In this document: positions 11,210-20,498 of the stretch, in pieces | Numbering within the stretch: position 1 is the first letter of the stretch | How the letters are laid out: each line of letters begins with the position of its first letter | From: Exophiala sp. HKRS030 | Taxonomy: Eukaryota > Ascomycota > Eurotiomycetes > Chaetothyriales > Herpotrichiellaceae | DNA: 64,000 nucleotides | NCBI GenBank assembly: GCA_023897205.1 | Contig: JAHWDD010000012.1 | Coordinates: 806,001-870,000, forward strand | Reading direction: 5' to 3' | The notes under the pieces: generated by a model | Database searches by the model: none | Told to the model about the DNA's origin: nothing | Seen by the model: the letters and a program-made list of their open reading frames with translations, nothing else | Position numbers and translations under genes: made by a program

Positions 11210-12394
11210 ATGGCTGAAAGAATTCGTTGGGGCGTTCTGGCCACTGGCAATGTCGCCGTGACATTTACCAAAGACCTCCTTGTCGACCCCAAGACCCGGG
11301 GGGTCGACCGACTTGTCCACACCGTAACAGCTGTCGCTAGCTCGTCCAGTGCGGCACGAGCTGCCGACTTCCTCAAAGAGGTGGGAGCACCCGAGGACGC
11401 CAAAGCCTACGGATCATACAAAGAGCTTGTCAATGATCCCAATGTCGACATCATCTACGTCTCTACGCCTCATTCCCACCACTTCCAAAATGTCATGCTA
11501 TGTCTTGAGGCTGGGAAAAATGTTCTGTGCGAGAAAGCTTTCACCGTCAATGCGGCACAAGCCCGAACGGTCGTAGAAAAGGCCAGAGAGAAAAACTTGT
11601 TCTTGATGGAAGCCGTTTGGACTCGATACTTTCCATTATCAATGTACGTGCGTGACTTGATCACGTCTGGAAAGCTGGGCAACGTGACGAGAGTGTTTGC
11701 GGACAATAGTGTTGCCTTGAATCCAGAGACAACGTTCGCCGATGGCACCCACAGAATGGTGAATCCGGATCTGGCTGGCGGAGCACTGCTTGACATGGGA
11801 ATTTACTCCTTGACATGGGTGTTCCAGTGCTTGTATCTCACCCAGCCGGAAGCTGAAAGAAAGCCACCAAAGGTCATGTCTTCAATGCAGAAGTATGAAC
11901 CCACCGGGGTTGATGAATCAGCGACGATACTGCTCACCTTCCCGAGAGGCTCGCAAGGTGACGCTCATGGCGTCGCTACCACTTCGATGCGAGTGGCTAC
12001 AAACCCCGACAAGAAGGGTACGGCAGGACCTGGCGTGCGAGTGCAAGGTGATAAGGGTGAGGTCCAGATCATGCCACCTATTCAAAGACCGACGAGGACG
12101 AAACTAGTGCTGCACAATGGTCTCATCGAGGAGAAGACATGGACACCACCGGGACCAGGCGTAGGCAGTGGATGGAGGAACGGGTTCGGCATTAACTTGC
12201 ATCCCGAGGGTGTTGGTCATGGCATGTTCTGGGAAGCGGATGAAGCCGGGTTGGCTTTGTTGGAAGGACGCAAAGAGAGTAGGCTCGAGAGCTTGGAGGA
12301 GTCGATCACGATTATGGAGATCATGGATGAGGTCAGGAGACAAGGTGGCTTCACTCTGCCAGAGAATATCGAGACAACAGACTATCTGATATGA
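11210..12394 (+). CDS. Gfo/Idh/MocA oxidoreductase, NADP-dependent D-xylose 1-dehydrogenase / dihydrodiol dehydrogenase-like
   Basis: Predicted to oxidise D-xylose (or a related sugar) at C1 to the lactone with NADP. Single exon, 394 residues. The Rossmann start RIRWGVLATGNVAVTFTKDL, the blocks VAVASSSS, DIIYVSTPHSHHF, VLCEKAFTVN (the EKx motif with the catalytic-region lysine) and LMEAVWTRYFPL are characteristic of the fungal xylose dehydrogenase/dimeric dihydrodiol dehydrogenase branch; from memory it closely resembles Trichoderma reesei Xyd1. GHGMFWEADE near residue 340 also fits that branch. It faces a sugar permease and is followed on the other strand by a semialdehyde dehydrogenase. Alternative: another aldose or trans-dihydrodiol substrate. 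Intron-free, as are both flanking genes. Confidence 0.88.
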   Translation: MAERIRWGVLATGNVAVTFTKDLLVDPKTRGVDRLVHTVTAVASSSSAARAADFLKEVGAPEDAKAYGSYKELVNDPNVDIIYVSTPHSHHFQNVMLCLEAGKNVLCEKAFTVNAAQARTVVEKAREKNLFLMEAVWTRYFPLSMYVRDLITSGKLGNVTRVFADNSVALNPETTFADGTHRMVNPDLAGGALLDMGIYSLTWVFQCLYLTQPEAERKPPKVMSSMQKYEPTGVDESATILLTFPRGSQGDAHGVATTSMRVATNPDKKGTAGPGVRVQGDKGEVQIMPPIQRPTRTKLVLHNGLIEEKTWTPPGPGVGSGWRNGFGINLHPEGVGHGMFWEADEAGLALLEGRKESRLESLEESITIMEIMDEVRRQGGFTLPENIETTDYLI

Positions 12395-12626
12395 TGACGA
12401 TACAGGATATCCATAGCTACAGCCTTAAAGGCCTCGAAAGCCTCCAAGGGAGCAGATAACATTGCACGACATCCTGTACAGGACCATCATGGCTCGTGTA
12501 GTCAATGCACTTATCAAGTTGGAGAGTTCATATGTCTATGCTTCTCTGACTCCCTTAGCACTCATGGAGCTAGTTTCCATCCCTGATGCTTTGGAAGTAA
12601 AGAAATGAGCTTGAATAACAGCAGAT

Positions 12627-14108
12627 CTACACATCTGGAACCGCCATGATGACTGCTCTCGTTACCAGGTATTCCTCTACACCCCACTTCCCACCCTCCA
12701 AGCCAAATCCACTTTGCTTCAAACCTCCAAAAGGAATCTCGCCGCCTGAAAGGACACCAGTGTTGATGCCGACCATGCCTGCTTCCAACTGTTCTGCAAC
12801 CCTCCATTGCCTTGCCCCGTCTTTCGTGCAGACGTACGAGCCCAGGCCAACTTCACTATTGTTTGCCATTTCGATGACATCTTCTTCCGTGTCAAAGGGA
12901 TACAGTGCTGCGACCGGAGCAAAAATTTCTTCACGGTGTGACAGCATAGTCGGGTTCATACTAGTCAGTACTGCGGGTTCGAAGAAGTTCCCATGTCCCG
13001 GGATTACATTGCCGCCGTGAAGTAGTTTTGCGCCGGATGAGATGGCTTCTTGCACGTGCCTGGCTGCCTTCTGTACGCCTCTCTTCGAAGTTAGTGGGCC
13101 CACTGTCACGCCTTCGAGGAAGCCGTCGCCAATTTTGAGATTCTTGAATTTCTCGACGAGCTTGGCGGCAATAATGTCATGGATGCTGCGCTGGACGTAG
13201 ATCCTGTTCGCGCAAACGCAGGTTTGCCCTGAATTCCGTATCTTCGCGCTCATGAGGATATCAACGGCTTGGTCGAGATCAGAGTCCTCAAAAATAATGA
13301 AGGGGCTGTTGCCACCCAGCTCCATGGACAATTTCTTAAGAGAAGAAGCACATTGTGCCATCAGCAACTTGCCGACTGGTGTGGAGCCTGTGAAGGAGAG
13401 CTTTTTGACGATCTTGTCCTCGCACAGTGCTTTGCCAACGGTCTCGAGCTTCCTCATCGCTGTGACAATATTCAGGATGCCCTTTGGTAGGCCAGCTTGC
13501 TCCCCGAGGAATGCGATAGCGAGGGCAGTCAATGGGGTCTCGCCTGCAGGCTTGACCACGGTGGTACATCCGGCAGCGATCGCGGCTCCTGCTTTCCTTG
13601 TGATCATGGCGGCAGGGAAATTCCAAGGTGCAAGACACGCCACGACACCGATAGGCTGCTTGATAGCAAAGACTCGATTTGATGAGTTGGAAGAGGGCAC
13701 TATTTCACCATAACAGCGTTCAGCTTCGCCGGAGTAAAACTCCAAGTAGCCTGCCGCAAATGTGATCTCGCCCTTGGCCTCGGCGTACGGCTTTCCATTC
13801 TCGAGCGTCATGAGGGTCGCGAGGTCGGCACCGTTTTCGTTCATGAGATTGGCCCATTTGCGAATGATTTGGCCCCTTGTCTTGCCTGGCGTGGTTTTCC
13901 ATGAGCTTAAAGCCGACGCCGCAGCTTTCGTGGCAAGTGTTACGTCCTCGATGTCCATTTCGGGTAGGGTGGCTAGTTTCTCGCCGTTGGAGGGATTAAA
14001 AACGTCAAACCGCTCCTGGGACTGAGCTGTAACCCATTGGCCATCGATAAGAGCCTTTTCTATGAAAAGGGTTTTGTTGATAAGTCTATTAGCCATAGCT
14101 TTTGACAT
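12627..14108 (-). CDS. Aldehyde dehydrogenase, succinate-semialdehyde / alpha-ketoglutarate-semialdehyde type
   Basis: NAD(P)-dependent oxidation of a semialdehyde to a dicarboxylate. Intronless, 493 residues, full length for the family, ATG at 14108. Visible: PWNFPAAMITRKAGAA and VVKPAGETPL for cofactor binding, FTGSTPVGK, the general base Glu263 in MELGGNSPF, and the nucleophile Cys297 in NSGQTCVCANR, which is the typical SSADH form of the active site. EIFAPVAALYPF and PFGGLKQSGFG close the fold. Type I ketoglutarate-semialdehyde dehydrogenases belong to this same subgroup, so next to a xylose dehydrogenase and a sugar-acid dehydratase it could complete an oxidative pentose route. GABA-shunt SSADH is the conservative alternative. 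Convergent with 11210 across 232 bp. Confidence 0.92.
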   Translation of the reverse strand: MSKAMANRLINKTLFIEKALIDGQWVTAQSQERFDVFNPSNGEKLATLPEMDIEDVTLATKAAASALSSWKTTPGKTRGQIIRKWANLMNENGADLATLMTLENGKPYAEAKGEITFAAGYLEFYSGEAERCYGEIVPSSNSSNRVFAIKQPIGVVACLAPWNFPAAMITRKAGAAIAAGCTTVVKPAGETPLTALAIAFLGEQAGLPKGILNIVTAMRKLETVGKALCEDKIVKKLSFTGSTPVGKLLMAQCASSLKKLSMELGGNSPFIIFEDSDLDQAVDILMSAKIRNSGQTCVCANRIYVQRSIHDIIAAKLVEKFKNLKIGDGFLEGVTVGPLTSKRGVQKAARHVQEAISSGAKLLHGGNVIPGHGNFFEPAVLTSMNPTMLSHREEIFAPVAALYPFDTEEDVIEMANNSEVGLGSYVCTKDGARQWRVAEQLEAGMVGINTGVLSGGEIPFGGLKQSGFGLEGGKWGVEEYLVTRAVIMAVPDV

Positions 14109-14752
14109 CTAACGGCCCGAGTGAGGAATTGTGGCGGAACGAGAGGGCGACTGAGTCGGGTTTCAGAAACGAGCAAAGGATCGAGAGGGAAAAGTTCTTC
14201 TCTTCCGGCAATATATTCTCATAATGACATATTAAATTCTCCCTTTGCCCACTTCAGAGTCAATAATCCGAGGAATAACAATAAACCCACGCGTCGAAGC
14301 CATGAGTAAGTCACGATATCCGGCGCTCATAACTTTACTGGAAGGCTCAGCTCCACACACACGCATTCTACTACTCCATTTGGAATGCCGCACCACATTG
14401 GAACTTTTCAAATGCTCGGATAAGTCTCAATGGGATAGTCCAACCTCAACTCAGGGCTTGCGGAGCATGACACCAAGATTAAATGAATGCTTTGATTGAT
14501 AAGTGGTGGCGTGATACAAGTTTACTGCTTGTTTGCCAAATTCGTCTCGACTCCGCTTGTGATATGCTGCCGGGATCGCTCACGAGACGGTCTCTATACC
14601 TCTTATAGCTACTGAAGGAAGTGAATCTCCGCAAAGAGTTAAAGACTGCGGAGTACTCTGCCTGAACGTCAGGATATATACTGGCATCCGAGAGCTGGCT
14701 TCGTTCTGCTAAACAATTGCATCTAGGCACACCTAACCACCTAATTCTTACC
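14109..14752. other. Divergent intergenic region (aldehyde dehydrogenase / PhyH)
   Basis: About 640 bp carrying two divergent promoters. No coding frame recognised. Confidence 0.5.
14673..14680 (+). promoter_or_regulatory. Possible TATA element of the PhyH gene
   Basis: An AT-rich GATATATA octamer lies about 75 bp upstream of the ATG at 14753, a reasonable distance for a fungal core promoter. Pattern only. Confidence 0.3.
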
Positions 14753-16245
14753 ATGTCAGCTCAAGTTGTGAAACGAACCTTTCAGGCTGAGCCCAATGGC
14801 CGAATTTTGGCTTGGGCTGAGCAGGACAACTGGACGGATGAGCGAGGGCCTCTGGGGGTGGAGCGTGACAGCCCTCCGCTCGCTCCTCTCACCGCTGAGA
14901 GCCCGCAATGGCTTCGCGACCTTCACATAAATGGCGTGAGTAACCCTCTCAGGCTTTCTAGTTTGGTCGAATACTGAGAAACACATCAGTGGGCCATAGT
15001 CAAAGGCGCGGTGCCGAAAGAAAGAGCTCTCAACTATGCTGAAAAGGCGGAAGATTGGCTCGAAGGCTTCAAAATGGGATATAAACGGGACGATCCCTCG
15101 ACCTGGAAGTCTACAAACATTCCTCGACATCGATTCGGAGGGCTTTTTGACCAGTGTGTTCAACAAAAACTGATCAAAGATTTGGACTGACTGTGCCAAG
15201 CTTCTCCTTCGCCCACGCTCAATTTGTATGGGATTGTAAATCAGAGCCGGGTGTCAGAGAGATCTTTGCGGAGATCTGGGGTACAAATGAACTTACGGTT
15301 TCATTTGGTATTGAGCTTGTACCTCGCCCATAGCATTGCTGACTTTTGAAAGACGGAGGGACACTGGCTTTTCCGACGCCCGACGAGCCTGATCATGGCA
15401 GGACACCATGGCCACACGTGAGTCGAAACAATGAAATGTTCCATTCAGACAGTGCTGAATCTTTCGAGAACAGGCTGATCAGAGCGCCTATCGACCATGG
15501 CCCCACTGTATACAAGGATTACTGAATCTCGTACGTCTATCTTAATTCTCTGGCATTGTGATGTCGGCTTTTCAACTCATCAAATCAGCTACCCAACGGT
15601 CCAGACGATGGCGGCCTCGCAGTCATGACTGGAAGCGCACCGCTCTTCCCAAAGTTCTTCAAAGAAAACGATCCCGTAAGTTGTTGGACGGCATCTGCTC
15701 CACTCCGAGTATGATGATACTGATTAGTGCAGCCTGAAGGTGGTTGGATGAAGCGAGACCACCTGAGGTGGAACGATGTACAAATGAAATGGTTCGAGGA
15801 CCACGGTTGTGAATGGGTGAAACCCAGCCTAGATCCAGGCGACTTCATCCTCTGGGACTCCCGGGCTGCTCATTATGGAGCAGGACCAATGTCTTCTAAT
15901 AAGCGAATGGCTGTTTGTGAGTAGTGGTCTCTGTATCGACTATCTTCTTAATGACGGCTGACATTACTACAGACACCTGCTATAAACCCATTAAGTTCTT
16001 GACTGAAGACCAAAGGCTTCGCAAAGTAGAAGCCTTCAAGCGAGGCTACATGACGGTAGGTTTCAACCCGTAGCCTTTTCTCTTTCAAAACCTACTGACC
16101 GCTAATCAAGTCTCACGATCCTACGGATTTTGTGTTGAAAGAGGAACAGATGGCAGACTGGAACATCCTCCACCCTTATGGTCCTCCCACTGTCAACAAG
16201 GAGACTCAGCAAGCGATCGGGATTATCCCATACCGGAAAGACTAG
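14753..16245 (+). CDS. Phytanoyl-CoA dioxygenase (PhyH) family, Fe(II)/2-oxoglutarate oxygenase
   Basis: Non-haem iron oxygenase that hydroxylates an unknown substrate using 2-oxoglutarate and oxygen. Nine exons: 14753-14935, 14990-15153, 15201-15307, 15353-15417, 15474-15530, 15589-15675, 15733-15916, 15973-16055 and 16111-16245. All junctions keep frame and give 354 residues, normal for fungal PhyH proteins. The iron ligands appear as HAD across the exon 4/5 junction (PWPHADQSAYRPWP) and the distal His in DFILWDSRAAHYGAG; NKRMAVY supplies the arginine expected to bind 2-oxoglutarate. MTGSAPLFPKFF is also typical of the fungal subgroup. This is the most intron-rich gene here, in contrast with the intronless genes on both sides. 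Substrate unknown; no link with phytanic acid is implied. Confidence 0.9.
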
Positions 16246-16945
16246 AGTAAACTATCTCGAAGACTTGAAAGTCGTTTCAAATACAGAAATCTCTGCTCTA
16301 AAAGGGCCATTTGGTCACATTTGTAGACAGCAGCGGTACATGACAAGTTGCGTAATGTCACTCTCTGCTGCTTGAAGCACCTTATATGACCCGGTCCTTG
16401 CGATTATGAGTGCGATATGATATATGCGAAGACCCGGCGTAGAAAATCGTCAATAGGCATGTCTTGTACAACCCATGGCTCTGTGTTGATTCTTACGTAC
16501 TGCTCAGATGTCATTCTTCTAGTCCCCTTTACAGCCTGCTTCATATTAACGTTGTAGGTCAATCCACTCAACTCCAGGATGCAATGCAGAGTTCCTTGCT
16601 AGAGGAGACACTAATTATGGGCCAGTCACACAGAGAAAAGTGTAAAGTCTTGAAATCGCACGATTCCTGGGATGCGATCTACCCCTGCCCCAAGATCATC
16701 GTCCAGGTAACTACTTTTAGTTCCCGCCCGAGAAGCGGCAAAGCTCAATTTGTGTTTCCGCCATCAACTACGGAAGATGAAAGGGGAAAATTCGGCCTGA
16801 ACAATGCAGGTGATGCAGGAACGCGCCTGTGACAGTGCAAGTTTGCTCCGTAAACCTGATCACTCTGCAACAGGATAAAACGACTCAACATTCTCGATAA
16901 GTCTATAAAAAACACCCTCACACTAAATCAAAGTTGCCCTACGAT
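16246..16945. other. Intergenic region, no gene seen
   Basis: About 700 bp between two genes on the same strand. Short frames near 16178 and 16464 have no recognisable content. Contains the promoter of the next gene. Confidence 0.5.
16904..16911 (+). promoter_or_regulatory. Possible TATA box of the second Gfo/Idh/MocA gene
   Basis: TATAAAAA lies 35 bp before the ATG at 16946. If used, the 5' leader would be very short. Pattern only. Confidence 0.3.
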
Positions 16946-18073
16946 ATGACACCACATCCTAAAGTGAAGGTTGCCATTGTGGGGTTCTCCGGCCAGGTGG
17001 GCAAACGTCACACAAGACACGTCCTTGAAAATGTCGAAATCGAACTCATCGCCCTCGTGGACCCGTCCACGAGTGCACTAGAGGTCAAAACAGCCCTCAA
17101 GGTACCAACAGCGATACCGCTTTTTGATAGCATTGGAGAATTGTTTCAGAGTCCAGAGCGCCCGGATGCTGCGATTGTCTGTACACCCCCAAAGACGCAC
17201 GTGCGTATTGCATCTGAATTGGTGGAAGCCGGGATCCACGTCTTTGTCGAAAAGCCCATTAGTGACGAGATCGAATCGGCGCGGGATCTGATCAAGTTGG
17301 CACAGGAAAAAGGCGTTAATCTACTCGTTGGACATCATCGCCGGTTCAATCCTTATATCGTGGCTGCGAAAAAGGCTATTGACGCAGGTGTCGTTGGCAA
17401 TGTGGTGGCAATCTCTGGCCTCTGGACAGCCTGCAAGCCCGATTCATACTTCAACGCCGATCCAGCGTTGGCCTGGCGCAAGAGTCGATCCAATGGCGGA
17501 GGAGTAGTGCTGAACAACTTTGTGCACGAGGCCGACTGTATGCAGTACCTATTTGGGCGGATTGTGAAGATCCACGCGGAAGAAACCATATTGCAACGCA
17601 GCCATGGCCAAGGCCCCGACGGAGCGGAAGAAGGCGTCGCTCTGACGATGCGTTTTGCCTCTGGCGCTGTTGGAACTTACATCTTGGCCGATGCCGTGCC
17701 AAGCCCGCACAATTTCGAGATGGGTACGGGCGAGAACCCGGCCATCCAGCAGGTTAGGCTGTCAAGCGACGATGAGGTTGACATCTACAGAGTCTTCGGC
17801 ACCCGTGGGACTTTGAGTATCCCTGACATGACTCTCTCCAACTACGCCGCGACTGTAGAGCCGAGTTGGTTCGAGTCAATTCGGCGCCAAAAGCTGGAAA
17901 TCGACTCGGACCCGCGCGTGCCTTTTGAGAGGCAGCTCGACCACTTTGTTCAGGTTATTCGCGGCCAGGAGTCAGCTAATTGTGACGGTAGAGCTGGATT
18001 GGAAGCGCTACAAGTCTGTCATGCCATTCAGAAGGCTTTACATGGGAATTCCACCGTCGACATCTCCTCGTAG
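16946..18073 (+). CDS. Gfo/Idh/MocA family oxidoreductase
   Basis: NAD(P)-dependent dehydrogenase acting on a sugar, cyclitol or similar polyhydroxy compound; the substrate cannot be assigned. Single exon, 375 residues from the first in-frame ATG at 16946 (a TTG 12 bases upstream is not used as a start in fungi). Visible: Rossmann start VKVAIVGFSGQVGKRH, VCTPPKTH, the family motif VEKPIS with its lysine, GHHRRFNPY in the linker, and a C-terminal alpha/beta domain with GGGVVLNNFVHEADCMQYLF, where the histidine is in the position of the usual catalytic His of the family. It is not close to the enzyme at 11210 in sequence. Its stop codon lies only 18 bp from that of the regulator on the opposite strand. 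Confidence 0.9.
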   Translation: MTPHPKVKVAIVGFSGQVGKRHTRHVLENVEIELIALVDPSTSALEVKTALKVPTAIPLFDSIGELFQSPERPDAAIVCTPPKTHVRIASELVEAGIHVFVEKPISDEIESARDLIKLAQEKGVNLLVGHHRRFNPYIVAAKKAIDAGVVGNVVAISGLWTACKPDSYFNADPALAWRKSRSNGGGVVLNNFVHEADCMQYLFGRIVKIHAEETILQRSHGQGPDGAEEGVALTMRFASGAVGTYILADAVPSPHNFEMGTGENPAIQQVRLSSDDEVDIYRVFGTRGTLSIPDMTLSNYAATVEPSWFESIRRQKLEIDSDPRVPFERQLDHFVQVIRGQESANCDGRAGLEALQVCHAIQKALHGNSTVDISS

Positions 18074-18091
18074 GGAATAATTGTTACCAGC

Positions 18092-19800
18092 CTAAGCCAT
18101 GCTGAAATTGATGTGGTGTTTCCTCATGACTAGATATAGCCCGTACGGACCATAACTGCATTTATCCTCGTCGTTCCAGAGATATTCCAAGAGATTGGCG
18201 GCTTCTCTCACCTGACGTACGTTGATCCTTGATTCATGATGCAAATTGTAAATGAAGTCTTTGCGCTGGTGCTCGCAGATCATGCAAGAGCCAAGTATCA
18301 TGACCGGCCACAGCAATAAGGTATGAAAGGGCGACAGCATAACGAGCGGGAATAGGGGGAGTGCAGTATCAAGGTGGCGCTGGATTGCCACAATGACCTT
18401 GGGATTGTTGACAACGGAACCACACATGGACGCTTTTATAAAAGCCAAGAGAGCTTGCCGATATATCTCTCCTGTTGCAATATGCTCCGCTTCCCATTCA
18501 ATCATCTCCGAGGCCACGGGCGGTGTTTGCCATTCCATTAGTGTCTCCACCAGTCTAACGTAATCGACCCTTGTTTCCGCGCTCGCGCTGCTCTCCACGG
18601 ACTCTTCTTCGGCGAGCCTATGCATCGCTAGCATGGAAATTTTAGGGATCAACTCGAAGAGACCTTGCCCACAACTGAAGAAGACGCCAAAAGAATCGTA
18701 CTCCTTCAAAAAGTCGAAGGAGGTGAAAACTGAGTCGAATGGGATGGCGCGAGTTTCGTCTCGACCGTACGGCGTTATACTGTTGACCAGGACAAGATAG
18801 AAATATACTTCGAGGGCAAAGCCTTGGATGAATTTGACGTCGCCGCACATCTTTTGGCGAGGCTCCTTGAGAAGCTTTAGGACAAGTTGGCGGCTGGCCC
18901 TCAAATGTGGGAAGATGCCACCGTGTGGCTCACCGGAAATGGCCTTGAACACATTTTAGTGTCTACTGCATCGTTGGAGGACACAAGGATACTTACCTCA
19001 ATATGACAAACAACAGCCAAGACTAATAGCAGACGGAGAGTTCTTTGAACATCCTGGTGAGCAGACTCACCGGCAAATACTGACCGAAGATTCTGCAAGA
19101 GAAGAGAATAATGCTGGCGTGTGGCAAGTTGAATGTCCAAATTTCCCCCTGTTGTATGGCTGAGATGCACCCCACTCAAGGTCAACACAGAGTGCATGAG
19201 CAGATCATCAGACCATGCCAGAGGCAAGACCACAGTGATAAAAGGGTTGCTGGAGAGAGGTTTCGCCACCAAGAACGTGGACGTCTCCTCCAGGTAGTGC
19301 TGAAGCAAGAGAGCGGAGCTGGAGGTTTGAACAATAGCTCGCTCTGCGCTTATGAATGACGACTGGATTGGGTGCCATCTGATTATGGCTGCGGTGTGTT
19401 CATCTTCATCACCGGACTCGACATCGACAACGCTGATAACAGGCGAGACGGATTCCTGTGACGACAAGTTCTCGTCGAAGAAGCGACCTGTGTCTGCAGT
19501 ATCACTGCTGCTGCTACTGCTGCTGCTGACGAGGGAAGGAGGAAGGAGGAGGCCGGAATCACTGTCTTTTTTACAATCAATCCCCCTAGTTGATGCGGGC
19601 ACTGGCCTCGACGGTGGTGAGTTCTGTTGCATATCCCGAGGGACAGGCCAACTACAACGGATGAAATTGCGGGCGCAGCCTGTGCAAGTGGGCTTGAGCT
19701 CGTCACATTTCTTTCGACGCTCTCTGCAGGTGAGACATCCACTTTTGGTGCGAGTAAAGACTTTACTTCGTGGGTAACCCATGCTAGCCGCACATTTCAT
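18092..19800 (-). CDS. Zn2Cys6 transcription factor
   Basis: Nuclear regulator of 551 residues in two exons, 19800-18997 and 18943-18092. The zinc cluster is complete: CLTC, RERRKK, C, then DELKPT, C, TGC, ARNFIR, C (about residues 22-49), so C-x2-C-x6-C-x6-C-x2-C-x6-C. A serine-rich run near residues 90-100 is encoded by an imperfect CTG/CAG repeat. The remainder resembles the fungal-specific DUF3468 (PF11951) group: YLEETSTFLVAKPLSSNPFI, LPLAWSDDLLMHSVLTLSGVHL and, near the end, LLLWPVMILGSC. ATG at 19800; a second ATG six codons later is possible. It lies tail to tail with a Gfo/Idh/MocA gene and diverges from the RidA-amine oxidase gene, so either could be a target. Confidence 0.93.
19504..19529. 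repeat. CTG trinucleotide microsatellite coding for polyserine
   Basis: An imperfect run of CTG units (one CTA interruption) in the regulator at 18092-19800; on the coding strand it reads AGC/AGT/CAG-type codons giving a serine tract. Likely length-polymorphic. Confidence 0.8.
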
Positions 19801-20498
19801 TGACGCTTCAGGTGATTGGATAAATTTCTAGATGCCCAACCGAGTATTTCATCAGGCTTACTTAATGACTCAAAGAGCCATCAATTTTTGTGTCTGGAAA
19901 GAGTGCGATGAAGTTGCCCCCGGGGCAGTGATGAATGGTCCCATCCACGAGGCGAGCGAACCGCGATAAGCCACTGATTGAGAACTAATAATTAGTTATC
20001 GAAACGAAACGCAACCGCGGTGAAAGCTCTGGGTCAGATGCTGAAGCAAGGTGAACAGCAGCACTGGTCCGAAAACGAGACGATATGACAGAAATATTAA
20101 GGTCTGTCATGCCAGTGCGCTGTGTCTAGAAAGTAGAAAGACTCAGACGAAGAGCGCTAAGAGAGGAGGAGCTCGGATATTTGAGGAAACTCCGCCAGCC
20201 TAAGCGCGGTGCGTTCTAGCCGGCGGTAGGGAGTAGCCCCTCATGCAATTGATAATTGATTGGTTGACTTACAATCAACCTCGGTCGACGGTGAAGCATT
20301 TCTCAGTCCTACACACGATGACAGATCCCTGTGTCTTCAAACGCAAACAAGAGGTACGAGCAGTGGAGAACGATACAAATGTCTTGGTCTTGGAAGTTGG
20401 GAGCCTTCAAGATGCGGTCGACTATAAATATCCAGCAGCTTTCCCATGGATGAGAAGCCACAAGCACAAGTGCCGCATTGTTTTCTGTCTGCAACAAT
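19801..20498. other. Divergent intergenic region (regulator / amine oxidase)
   Basis: About 700 bp carrying two promoters. No separate gene is seen; the open frame starting near 20243 on the plus strand is in the leader and is not recognisable. Confidence 0.5.
20423..20430 (+). promoter_or_regulatory. Likely TATA box of the RidA-amine oxidase gene
   Basis: TATAAATA, close to consensus, 69 bp upstream of the ATG at 20499. Confidence 0.4.

Noticed and set aside
11470..11796. Antisense frame inside the xylose dehydrogenase-like gene
   Set aside because: Complement of a strongly coding gene; not independently supported.
12562..12807. Minus-strand frame at the end of the aldehyde dehydrogenase
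   Set aside because: It is a shadow of the aldehyde dehydrogenase in another frame.
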